The translations under genes and the position numbers were made by a program. From Mucilaginibacter defluvii (GTDB lineage: Bacteria; Bacteroidota; Bacteroidia; Sphingobacteriales; Sphingobacteriaceae), in assembly GCF_039543225.1 (NCBI RefSeq), contig NZ_BAABJI010000002.1:1736001-1800000 (forward strand): DNA of 64,000 nucleotides, written 5' to 3'. A model generated the notes under the pieces. It ran no database searches. It saw nothing but the letters and a program-made list of their open reading frames with translations, and was not told the DNA's origin. Every line of letters starts with the position of its first letter. The first letter of the stretch is position 1. Below, one piece after another: positions 36,368 through 44,488 of the stretch.

Positions 36368-37657
36368 ATGGACTTAGCCAACTACTTAATAGAACTACTT
36401 GGGCAGCGTGGCGAGGTGAGCATACCAGGCTTGGGGCGTTTTTATTATGCGAAGAAAAGCGCGTTCTATAACGCAGCCGAAGCGCGCATCTATCCACCCA
36501 AACAAACATTGCAGTTTGAACAGCAGGCGGATAACAGCGATGGTTTTGCCGAATTTATTTCGCAAAAAAAAAATATCTCTATGGCATCAGCAAGATATTT
36601 TGTTGACCGCTATGTAAACGATGTTTTACAGGAAACCGCCATCCGCGATTTTGCAGTGGGCACTAAAGGCTGGCTGCGCAACGATGGCTTTAAAATAATT
36701 TTCAGGAGTACCGAACAAACAGAAGTCAGCGCGGGCTTTGGCTTACCTGCCATTGAGCTATGCAAAAGGGGTGAGCCCGTTATTAAAACAACAACTGTTA
36801 TTTTAACGCCGCCCCCACCGGTTGAGGTGCCGCAGCAAGCTGAGTACGCTCCGGTTAATGAACAGCCGAAAGCGGCAATCCCTGTAGTTGAAACTCAGGT
36901 TCCTGAGCCTGCTGTTATACCACCAGCCGTTGAAGCAACACCTGAACAGCAACCTGCCGTGCAACGTGCAGTACCAGTAATTGAAACACCGCAGACTGAA
37001 TTTATTGAAGACGAAAAGCGCGGTTTAAACGTTTGGGTAATTACAGCTATTGTAATTGCTTTGCTGGCTATTGCGGGCATCGGTTTATATATGTATAACC
37101 CGGAACTGCTGGGTATGGACAAAAACAAAGCCGAAGCTGCAGCGCCGGTTACCGACGACTCATTAACTAACGAAGCCGATACACCGGAGCAGGAAACGGA
37201 AACAACCAAGGTGGCCCCGGCTAGTAAGGTTGCGGATACAGTTGCAAAGCAGGAACCCCAGGCGGATATGAGCCTGAACGATTCGGTAAAAACTACGGTA
37301 ATCAATCCGCAGCCGGAAGCGGAAAAACAACCCGTAACTGAAAAAACGACTAAACCTACTCCGGCCAAAACCACTCCAACAACTGCGGCTGTAGCGCCTG
37401 CTATGGGTTATCCATATACGGTAATAATAGGCGGCTCGTTTGCTACGGTTGAGGAAGCGGAGAGATGCATTATCAACTATAAAAAGATAGGCCTTGATGC
37501 CCATATTTTGGCAGAGCCCGGTTATGGTAAAAAGCGTAAGGTTGTTGTAGGCACCTACAAAACGCTTGCGGAAGCATTAAAAGAAAAAAACAAACTCATA
37601 AAATCAAAAAAGCTCAGGGGAGATGCATATACCCTGGAAATTACTAAAAAACGATGA
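36368..37657 (+). CDS. HU-CCDC81-type and SPOR domain membrane protein
   Basis: Residues 1-130 hold two HU-like (CCDC81 prokaryotic) modules: MDLANYLIELLGQRGEVSIP and SMASARYFVDRYVNDVLQET. A Pro/Glu/Val-rich linker, one transmembrane helix (about 218-240, VWVITAIVIALLAIAGIG) and another Thr/Pro/Lys linker follow, and a SPOR domain (about 350-425, YTVIIGGSFATVEEAERC) closes the protein. SPOR domains bind denuded peptidoglycan at division sites. The cytoplasmic HU-like part therefore faces the chromosome side. It overlaps exbB by 4 bp. Confidence 0.88.
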   Translation: MDLANYLIELLGQRGEVSIPGLGRFYYAKKSAFYNAAEARIYPPKQTLQFEQQADNSDGFAEFISQKKNISMASARYFVDRYVNDVLQETAIRDFAVGTKGWLRNDGFKIIFRSTEQTEVSAGFGLPAIELCKRGEPVIKTTTVILTPPPPVEVPQQAEYAPVNEQPKAAIPVVETQVPEPAVIPPAVEATPEQQPAVQRAVPVIETPQTEFIEDEKRGLNVWVITAIVIALLAIAGIGLYMYNPELLGMDKNKAEAAAPVTDDSLTNEADTPEQETETTKVAPASKVADTVAKQEPQADMSLNDSVKTTVINPQPEAEKQPVTEKTTKPTPAKTTPTTAAVAPAMGYPYTVIIGGSFATVEEAERCIINYKKIGLDAHILAEPGYGKKRKVVVGTYKTLAEALKEKNKLIKSKKLRGDAYTLEITKKR

Positions 37658-38358
37658 CACTATTACTACAGATTGCAGATACGGCTGCACAAATGGCGGA
37701 TACAGTGAACAATGCAGCGGTACCAACCGTACCGGCAGATGATTTGCGCTTTGGCGACCTGATATTAAAAGGCGGCTGGGTAATGATTCCCATTGGTATT
37801 TTGGCTGTATTGGGCCTGGTTATATTTTTTGAAAGATATTTTACCATCCGCAAAGCCGCTAAGGATGAATCGAGCCTGATGGCGCAGGTACGTGCCAGCA
37901 TTATGTCGGGCAACCTGCAATCGGCAGTGGCTATATGCCGCAACAGCAATACACCGCTTGGCCGTATGCTGCAAAAAGGTTTGTTACGCATCGGCAGGCC
38001 GATAAAGGATATTGAAGGCGCTATTGAAAACGTTGGTAAGCTGGAAGTAGCCAAGCTCGAAAAAAACATCGGTATCATCGGCATTGTGGCCGGTATCGCG
38101 CCAATGTTCGGCTTTTTGGGTACTATCGCGGGTGTAATCCAGATCTTTTATAACATCTCAAAAACTGATAACATCAGCATGGGTGTAATATCAGGCGGTT
38201 TATATGTAAAGATGGTAACCTCGGCTGCCGGTTTGTTTGTTGGTATCGTAGCTTACGTTTGCCACCATGTGTTAAATATGATGGTTGACAAAGTGATACT
38301 GAAACTGGAAACCGACGCTATTGAATTTATTGACCTGTTAGAAGAACCAAGCAAATGA
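37654..38358 (+). CDS. MotA/TolQ/ExbB proton channel family protein
   Basis: The 234-residue protein has an N-terminal extension, then three transmembrane helices at about 45-65, 140-160 and 175-195 with the conserved FGFLGTIAGVIQIF and KMVTSAAGLFVGIVAY segments. It forms the inner-membrane proton channel with the ExbD partner, powering TonB. Its ATG overlaps the stop of the SPOR gene by 4 bp and the ExbD gene overlaps its own end by 4 bp, so all three are translationally coupled. Confidence 0.95.
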   Translation: MTLLLQIADTAAQMADTVNNAAVPTVPADDLRFGDLILKGGWVMIPIGILAVLGLVIFFERYFTIRKAAKDESSLMAQVRASIMSGNLQSAVAICRNSNTPLGRMLQKGLLRIGRPIKDIEGAIENVGKLEVAKLEKNIGIIGIVAGIAPMFGFLGTIAGVIQIFYNISKTDNISMGVISGGLYVKMVTSAAGLFVGIVAYVCHHVLNMMVDKVILKLETDAIEFIDLLEEPSK

Positions 38359-38756
38359 ACCTGAGAAAAAGACACGGACGCGTAACGGCTGAGGTGCATA
38401 CCTCGGCACTAAACGACATCATGTTCTTCCTGCTGCTGTTCTTCCTCATCGCGTCAACAGTTACCAACCCGAACGTGATCAAACTGATGCTGCCAAAATC
38501 GTCATCAGGCCAATCGGTTTCTAAAAAGACTATCACAGTATCGGTAACCAAGGACCTGAAGTATTATATCGATAAAAAGGAAACTCCTGTTGACCAGCTG
38601 GAAGCTACCCTGGGTGGCTATAAAAGTTTGGCAACAGAATTGACCATAGTTTTATATGTTGACCGTACCGTAGCCATACAGGATGTGGTACAAGTGATGG
38701 ATATAGCACAAAAACTGAACATTAAGCTGGTATTAGCAACGGAGAAGAAAGGTTAG
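38355..38756 (+). CDS. ExbD/TolR family biopolymer transport protein
   Basis: A 133-residue protein with one transmembrane helix near the N terminus (DIMFFLLLFFLIASTVTN) that includes the essential aspartate before the helix. A periplasmic domain follows, with VTKDLKYYIDKKETPVDQLE and VLYVDRTVAIQDVVQVMDIA. It is the stator partner of the ExbB-like protein encoded just upstream (4-bp overlap). A heptad-repeat palindromic element follows its stop codon. Confidence 0.93.
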   Translation: MNLRKRHGRVTAEVHTSALNDIMFFLLLFFLIASTVTNPNVIKLMLPKSSSGQSVSKKTITVSVTKDLKYYIDKKETPVDQLEATLGGYKSLATELTIVLYVDRTVAIQDVVQVMDIAQKLNIKLVLATEKKG

Positions 38757-38766
38757 TTAGTTTGCT

Positions 38767-38875
38767 TAGTTTGCAGTGAGCGGTTTGCAGTTGGCAAACA
38801 TTACTGCAAATTGAATACTGCCAACCGGTAATTGCAAACTGAAACTGGCAACTGCAAACTGAACACTGCACACTG
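38767..38875. repeat. Heptad-repeat palindromic element between exbD and tonB (locus D)
   Basis: The 124-bp gap between exbD and tonB is almost entirely this element. The left arm (38767-38796) reads TAGTTTG, CAGTGAG, CGGTTTG, CAGTTGG. The right arm (38846-38875), read on the other strand, gives CAGTGTG, CAGTGTT, CAGTTTG, CAGTTGC. The two 30-bp arms match at 24 of 30 positions as inverted repeats. More degenerate units fill the centre. The unit is YAGTNTK, different from loci A-C but with the same 7-bp step. Confidence 0.75.
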
Positions 38876-38880
38876 AAAAA

Positions 38881-39690
38881 ATGGATTACCGAGAAGAAAA
38901 TAATTACCCTAAGGCGTTCCTGGCAACAGGCATTATACTGGCTGTGGTGCTCGCGCTGAGCTACTTTATAGTGCTGCACTCGCTGCCTAAGCAAGCCGAC
39001 GGTACCGGTGGTATTTTAGTGAACTATGGTACGGTTGATGAAGGTATGGGCGATGCTTACATGAGCATGGAAGAGCCATCCGTAGCCGAAAAGGCGAATA
39101 ATACCCGCCCCGACAAGGTTACGCCTGAACCGCCAACCGAAGAAAAGGTACAGGCTGATAACAGCGACAAAAACGTAGTGACCCAAAATAACGAGGACGC
39201 ACCCGAAATAGCGGCCAACACCAAAACGCCGAGCCCTACAGTAGCCACCAAGCCTAACAAAACAGAAAGCAAACCGGTGATAAACCAAAACGCGCTGTTT
39301 AAAGGTAAAGCAAACAATGGTACCGGTAGTGGCGACGGTACCGGCAATACACCCGGCAACCAGGGAAAAACCACCGGTACTACATTAACTAACAGCTACG
39401 ATGGTACAGGCTCTGGCGGTGGTGGCGGTGCAACATCTGCACCGGGTTGGGACAGGGCACCGGCTAAACCCGATGTAGGTAATCGATATAATGGTAAGGT
39501 AGTTATTGAATTTACGGTAGATAATAACGGTAACGTGGTTAGTGCAGGTGTCGGCCGTGGATCAACGCTTATTGACGATGAATTGGTAAGCAAATGTATA
39601 CAAGCCGTGCGCAATGCCAAGGTAACCCCATCATCAAGCACGGCAGACGGCCGCAAGTACACCCAGGTATTTGTATTCAAAGCGAAATAA
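38881..39690 (+). CDS. TonB energy transducer protein
   Basis: The 269-residue protein has a cytoplasmic start, one transmembrane helix (about 12-33), a long Pro/Lys/Glu then Gly/Thr/Asn-rich periplasmic linker, and a C-terminal TonB-like fold (NRYNGKVVIEFTVDNNGNVV to KYTQVFVFKAK). It links the ExbB/ExbD motor to outer-membrane receptors. The spacer from exbD is occupied by heptad element D, and element C follows the stop codon. Confidence 0.88.
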   Translation: MDYREENNYPKAFLATGIILAVVLALSYFIVLHSLPKQADGTGGILVNYGTVDEGMGDAYMSMEEPSVAEKANNTRPDKVTPEPPTEEKVQADNSDKNVVTQNNEDAPEIAANTKTPSPTVATKPNKTESKPVINQNALFKGKANNGTGSGDGTGNTPGNQGKTTGTTLTNSYDGTGSGGGGGATSAPGWDRAPAKPDVGNRYNGKVVIEFTVDNNGNVVSAGVGRGSTLIDDELVSKCIQAVRNAKVTPSSSTADGRKYTQVFVFKAK

Positions 39691-39694
39691 TTTA

Positions 39695-39846
39695 GTCGAT
39701 AGTCAATGGACCATAGTCCATGGTAACAAGACAGGTTAATCCATGGACGATAGTCGATAGTCCATAGAATGATTTATGTTAATTAATTCACTATAGGCTA
39801 TAGCTTATCGACTATCACTATTCTTTATCGACCATCGACTATTGAC
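39695..39846. repeat. Heptad-repeat palindromic intergenic element (locus C)
   Basis: Starting 5 bp after the tonB stop, three clusters of GWCNATR units occur: GTCGATA, GTCAATG, GACCATA, GTCCATG at 39695-39722; GACGATA, GTCGATA, GTCCATA at 39746-39766; and, on the other strand, GTCAATA, GTCGATG, GTCGATA at 39846-39826, plus one at 39812-39806. GATAGTCGATA (39749-39759) and TATCGACTATC (39806-39816) are exact inverted repeats. The element fills the spacer before folC. Confidence 0.75.
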
Positions 39847-39855
39847 TTAGTAACC

Positions 39856-41151
39856 ATGACCACTTACGCTGAAACCCTTGACTATCTCTTCAGCCAGTTG
39901 CCCATGTTCACGCGCATTGGGGCATCGGCCATAAAAAACAGTCTGGATAATACCATTGCCCTTTGCGATCGGCTGGGCAATCCGCATAAAAAATTTAAAA
40001 GCGTACACATAGCCGGTACCAATGGCAAAGGATCGACGTCGCACATGCTGGCCGCCATATTGCAAACGGCCGGCTATAAAACCGGCTTATACACCTCCCC
40101 TCACCTTAAGGATTTCAGGGAACGCATCCGTGTAAACGGACAAATGATAACCGAGCAAACGGTAATTGATTTTGTTGAAAATTACAAGGCCGACTTTGAG
40201 CATATACAACCCTCCTTTTTTGAGATGACGGTTGCCCTGGCTTTTGATGTTTTTGCTACGGAGCAGGTTGATATAGCCATTATTGAAGTTGGCCTGGGCG
40301 GCAGGCTCGATTCAACTAACGTGATCACTCCCCTGTTATCCCTCATCACCAACATCGGCTGGGACCACATGAACATGCTGGGCAATACCCTGCCTGAGAT
40401 AGCAGGAGAAAAGGCCGGTATCATCAAACCAAACGTCCCCGTAATCATTAGCGAACGGCAGGATGAAGTTGCCGGTGTGTTTATTAAGAAAGCCGCTGAG
40501 GTAAACACTCTAATCACTTTTGCTACCGATGAATGGCAGGTAGAAGTTATGGATCATCAGGATGATGTTTTAACACACAACACCCTCATCGCTAAAAAAA
40601 AGCAACAGGTTTACAAACTGGATGTTGACCTAACCGGTACCTATCAGCAGAAAAATATAAAAGGCGTTTTAGAAGCGGTTGAGCAGTTGCGTGCGCAAGG
40701 CTTCCACATAACTGACGAGCATGTTGAACAGGCGCTTAAAAAAGTAAAAACACTAACCGGCCTACATGGGCGTTGGGAGGTGCTGAGCTCCTCTCCCCTT
40801 ACCATTTGCGATACCGGCCATAACCCGGACGGAATTCAGGAAGTGTTGAAAAATATTGCCGGTGTAAATTATAACCAGCTGCACTTTGTAATAGGCATGG
40901 TGAACGATAAGGACATTACAAAAGTGTTAGCCATGCTGCCGCAGGCTGCCATTTATTATTTTTGCAAACCTGATATACCCAGAGGGCTTGCCGCTGAAGA
41001 ATTGCAGGCAAAAGCCTTATCGTTTAATTTGACCGGTGATACTTATACCTCGGTAAAGGCGGCGCTCCGGGCGGCGCAGGCGGCAGCTAATAATAACGAT
41101 CTTGTTTTTGCTGGTGGAAGCACCTTTGTTGTAGCCGAGATAGTGCCGTAA
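39856..41151 (+). CDS. folC: Folylpolyglutamate synthase / dihydrofolate synthase
   Basis: A 431-residue Mur-ligase-fold enzyme with the P-loop GTNGKGSTSHML (about 54-65), the substrate loop IIEVGLGGRLDSTNVI, and DTGHNPDGIQE in the C-terminal domain. It adds glutamate to dihydropteroate and to reduced folates in the cytoplasm. It follows the envelope cluster in the same direction but is separated by heptad element C, so co-transcription is uncertain. Confidence 0.96.
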   Translation: MTTYAETLDYLFSQLPMFTRIGASAIKNSLDNTIALCDRLGNPHKKFKSVHIAGTNGKGSTSHMLAAILQTAGYKTGLYTSPHLKDFRERIRVNGQMITEQTVIDFVENYKADFEHIQPSFFEMTVALAFDVFATEQVDIAIIEVGLGGRLDSTNVITPLLSLITNIGWDHMNMLGNTLPEIAGEKAGIIKPNVPVIISERQDEVAGVFIKKAAEVNTLITFATDEWQVEVMDHQDDVLTHNTLIAKKKQQVYKLDVDLTGTYQQKNIKGVLEAVEQLRAQGFHITDEHVEQALKKVKTLTGLHGRWEVLSSSPLTICDTGHNPDGIQEVLKNIAGVNYNQLHFVIGMVNDKDITKVLAMLPQAAIYYFCKPDIPRGLAAEELQAKALSFNLTGDTYTSVKAALRAAQAAANNNDLVFAGGSTFVVAEIVP

Positions 41152-41255
41152 GCAAGCTGCTTTCTCTCTTTTGTAACAATAAGCAAGCATTATATTTTTC
41201 GGGTAGGCATTTACGATAAAAGCCTATTTTTACCGCAACCAACTCATTAAACAGA

Positions 41256-42245
41256 ATGACATATCAACCTGAAAAAAACAGATACCAGAACATGCAATAC
41301 CGCCGCTGCGGTAAAAGCGGCATTAAGCTGCCCGCTATATCATTAGGCTTATGGCATAACTTTGGGCATGTAGATGTTTACGATAATTACCAAAAAATAC
41401 TGCACCTGGCGTTTGATAGTGGCATAACCCACTTTGACCTCGCTAACAACTACGGCCCGCCTCCGGGATCGGCCGAGGAGAACTTTGGCAAGATACTGAA
41501 GGCTGATTTCAGGGGTTATCGTGACGAGATGATCATATCAAGCAAGGCCGGTTATACTATGTGGGATGGCCCGTATGGCGACTGGGGTTCAAAAAAATAT
41601 CTGGTGGCCAGCCTGGATCAAAGCCTGAAACGCATGGAGCTCGACTATGTCGACATCTTCTATCACCATCGCCCCGATCCTGATACGCCGCTTGAAGAAA
41701 CCATGCAAGCGCTCGATCTGATCGTGCGCCAGGGCAAGGCATTATACGCCGGTATATCCAACTATCCGGCCGATCAAGCTGCTGAAGCCATCAAAATATT
41801 AAAACAACTGGGCACGCCATGCCTTATCCATCAGCCTAAATACTCTATGTTTGAGCGTTGGGTTGAGGGTGGTCTATTGGAAGTATTGGAAGATAATGGC
41901 GTGGGCTGCATCCCCTTTTCGCCATTGGCGCAGGGCCTGCTTACCAACAAATACCTGAACGGCATTCCTGAAGATTCACGTGCGGCAAAATCAACCGGCT
42001 TTTTACAAAAGGACCAGGTGACCGACGCACGCATCAGCCAGATAAAACAACTGAATGATATAGCCGTACAACGCAACCAAAGCCTGGCGCAAATGGCCTT
42101 GGCCTGGTTACTAAAGGATGAACGCGTAACATCAGTACTTATTGGCGCCAGCAAACCGGAGCAATTAGCCGATTCGTTAAAAGCGCTGGATAACATACAG
42201 TTCTCCGCGGAAGAGTTGAACGCTATAGAGAATATTCTGCAATAA
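41256..42245 (+). CDS. Aldo/keto reductase (YghZ/GPR-like)
   Basis: The 329-residue TIM-barrel oxidoreductase shows YRRCGKSGIKLPAISLGLW, THFDLANNYGPPPGSAEENF (catalytic Asp and Tyr), SSKAGY (catalytic Lys), and YHHRPDPDTPLEE. The start and the NYGPPPGSAEE loop match the YghZ type, which reduces L-glyceraldehyde-3-phosphate or methylglyoxal with NADPH in the cytoplasm. It stands alone between folC and the M48 protease, followed by its own terminator. Confidence 0.93.
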   Translation: MTYQPEKNRYQNMQYRRCGKSGIKLPAISLGLWHNFGHVDVYDNYQKILHLAFDSGITHFDLANNYGPPPGSAEENFGKILKADFRGYRDEMIISSKAGYTMWDGPYGDWGSKKYLVASLDQSLKRMELDYVDIFYHHRPDPDTPLEETMQALDLIVRQGKALYAGISNYPADQAAEAIKILKQLGTPCLIHQPKYSMFERWVEGGLLEVLEDNGVGCIPFSPLAQGLLTNKYLNGIPEDSRAAKSTGFLQKDQVTDARISQIKQLNDIAVQRNQSLAQMALAWLLKDERVTSVLIGASKPEQLADSLKALDNIQFSAEELNAIENILQ

Positions 42246-42266
42246 GCCTGCTTTATAAGCATATCA

Positions 42267-42297
42267 AAAAGGCTGTGTAATAATTACACGGCCTTTT
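42267..42297 (+). terminator. Terminator after the aldo/keto reductase
   Basis: AAAAGGC and GCCTTTT frame an inner stem GTGTAAT/TTACAC, making a 14-15 bp hairpin with a wobble pair, followed by GTTTTTG. Confidence 0.75.
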
Positions 42298-42349
42298 GTT
42301 TTTGTTAACATAAATCTTTTATTTTAAGCCGCTAAACCTTAATATCAAA

Positions 42350-44434
42350 ATGCATACTACTAAACCCGACAAATCGGTAATCCAACCCTCAAAGGCTTTT
42401 AAACAACAGATATCGCGCTCGGTAAATGCCGTAATATTATTTGTTATTGTTTACTTGCTGCTACTGTTAGGCGCTATCGGCTGTGCCATCATCTTTGGTG
42501 CTTTGGGCGTAGGCATCATAGCCCTTAAAGCCCATTGGGTAACAATCGTTTTTGGCCTTGGGCTTATTTTTTCGGGGCTGATGCTCGTTTTCTTTGTTGT
42601 TAAGTTTATTTTTAAACGGAACAGGGATCACTATGGAGAACGTTTTGAGATTTTCGAAGCCGATCAACCTGAACTGTTCAGCTTTATCCGCCAGCTTACT
42701 GCCGAAACGGGCACCGATTTCCCAAAACATGTTTACCTAACGCCCGAAGTAAATGCATACGTAAGTTACGATTCTACCTTTTGGAGCATGTTTTTACCGG
42801 TCAAGAAAAACCTTACCATTGGTCTGGGCTTGGTGAACAGCCTTAACCGGTCAGAGTTTAAATCGGTACTGGCACATGAGTTTGGGCACTTCTCGCAACG
42901 CAGCATGAAGTTCGGCAGCTATGTGTACAACATGAACAAGGTGATACACAACATGCTGTATGATAATGATAGCTATCAAAGTATTATTGATAAGTGGGCA
43001 AGCTTTCATTCATTTTTACGGGGAACGGCATGGATCAACGTACAAATTATAAAAGGTATTCAGTTTATTTTGCGCAAGGTATATGTGTTCTTAAATAAAA
43101 ACCAGATGAGCCTTTCAAGGCAAATGGAGTTTCATGCTGATGCCATATCAGCCTATGTCGCCGGTTCAAACAATGCCATTACCGCTTCGAGAAGGTTAGA
43201 CATTGGCGGCATGTGCTATAACACGATTTTAAATTACTGGAATGCCGAAATAAAAGACAAAAAGCGTGCAGACAATTTTTATCCGCAACACAGTGAGATC
43301 GTTCGTCAATTTTCGACGCTTAATCAGCTTGCTATTGATGCCAACGGCCTGCCTGTTGTACATCATCGTATAGCGGCGCTGGATAATGAGCAGATAGTTA
43401 TCGAGGATCAATGGGCATCGCATCCTTCAAGTAAAGACCGTGAGGCGGCTCTGGAAGCGCTCAATATTCCGCAGCCGATTGAAGATCAAAGCGCATGGAG
43501 CTTATTTAATGATGCCGACCAGCTGCAGCGTAAATTTACCGACGATATGTATTCATCAGTTAATGAAATTAATACATTTGAAAAACTCGACCTCGAAGCT
43601 TTTAAAGCGAAGTATTATAAGGATGTAAATGAAAATAATTATCATCCCGAATACCGCGGTTATTATAATGGGCGGCACTTAAATAATTTTGACATCGACG
43701 AAGCGATACGGCAATCAGAAAACGATAAAGGCAAAATCAGATTCACCGAGCTGTTTACAGATGAGAAAAGTAATCTGCCCAAACGGATCAGCTACCTTGC
43801 CGATGATATTGCGAAGCTGGACGCCATTATTGAAAACCGGATAGAAAGCGGCGTAAAATCATTCGACTTTAAGGGCACCAAGTACCCAAACAGCGAAGCT
43901 GCTTCAGTTAAAGAACTGCTTAACCAGGAACTATCGGAGGCCGAGAGCCAGGTGAAAGAACTGGACAAGGATCTATTTATAGCTACTTATAAGAATGCGG
44001 AAACAGATGAGCAGCAAAAGCTTAGAGACGGCTATATATTGCTATTTAAAGACCAAAAGCAGGATAACGGCGATTACGAAATTTATAATAACGTATGGGC
44101 CGCGTTTTCACCATTATTCAACACCATGCCTTATGCGGAAATTGAACGCGCGGTTGCGCAATTATATAAAGTTGAAAAACGCTTAAAAACACGTTTGCAG
44201 GAGATTGCTAATGATGATGCTTATAAAGCGGTTATGGTTATTGAACAAGCCGAAGCAATAAAAAAATATCTTTCACATAACTGGACTTATTTTGCGTATC
44301 CCGATTATGACAATGAAGCGATTGCCACACTGGAAATTGCGCTATCAAGCTTTATTGCGGTAATTAACGAGCGTACGTTTAAGTTAAAAAAACAACTGTT
44401 AGAAATACAACTTTCGTTACTGCAACAATACTAA
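42350..44434 (+). CDS. M48 family membrane metallopeptidase
   Basis: The 694-residue protein has two N-terminal membrane helices (about 24-50 and 62-88). A peptidase M48 domain follows with the zinc motif HEFGH at 176-180 and the third ligand Glu260 in MEFHADAISAY. A long, highly charged helical C-terminal half of about 400 residues has no recognised domain. HtpX-like M48 enzymes degrade misfolded membrane proteins; the large C-terminal half is unlike HtpX, so the role is open. Confidence 0.9.
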   Translation: MHTTKPDKSVIQPSKAFKQQISRSVNAVILFVIVYLLLLLGAIGCAIIFGALGVGIIALKAHWVTIVFGLGLIFSGLMLVFFVVKFIFKRNRDHYGERFEIFEADQPELFSFIRQLTAETGTDFPKHVYLTPEVNAYVSYDSTFWSMFLPVKKNLTIGLGLVNSLNRSEFKSVLAHEFGHFSQRSMKFGSYVYNMNKVIHNMLYDNDSYQSIIDKWASFHSFLRGTAWINVQIIKGIQFILRKVYVFLNKNQMSLSRQMEFHADAISAYVAGSNNAITASRRLDIGGMCYNTILNYWNAEIKDKKRADNFYPQHSEIVRQFSTLNQLAIDANGLPVVHHRIAALDNEQIVIEDQWASHPSSKDREAALEALNIPQPIEDQSAWSLFNDADQLQRKFTDDMYSSVNEINTFEKLDLEAFKAKYYKDVNENNYHPEYRGYYNGRHLNNFDIDEAIRQSENDKGKIRFTELFTDEKSNLPKRISYLADDIAKLDAIIENRIESGVKSFDFKGTKYPNSEAASVKELLNQELSEAESQVKELDKDLFIATYKNAETDEQQKLRDGYILLFKDQKQDNGDYEIYNNVWAAFSPLFNTMPYAEIERAVAQLYKVEKRLKTRLQEIANDDAYKAVMVIEQAEAIKKYLSHNWTYFAYPDYDNEAIATLEIALSSFIAVINERTFKLKKQLLEIQLSLLQQY

Positions 44435-44439
44435 AATAA

Positions 44440-44468
44440 CAACGGCCAGGCTAAACGCCCGGCCGTTG
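44440..44468. terminator. Hairpin between convergent M48 and SusD genes
   Basis: CAACGGCC (44440-44447) and GGCCGTTG (44461-44468) form a stem with a 13-nt loop. The T-tract is weak on either side, so termination is less certain. Confidence 0.5.
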
Positions 44469-44488
44469 CCAATTAAATAATTACCGCA

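Noticed and set aside
36895..37374. Open frame of 159 codons opposite the HU/SPOR gene
   Set aside because: It mirrors the Pro/Thr/Lys linker and gives low-complexity Ser/Val/Thr sequence; not a gene.
39695..39846. Possible CRISPR array
   Set aside because: Units are 7 bp and degenerate with no 25-40 bp spacers, the repeats are inverted, and no cas genes are present.
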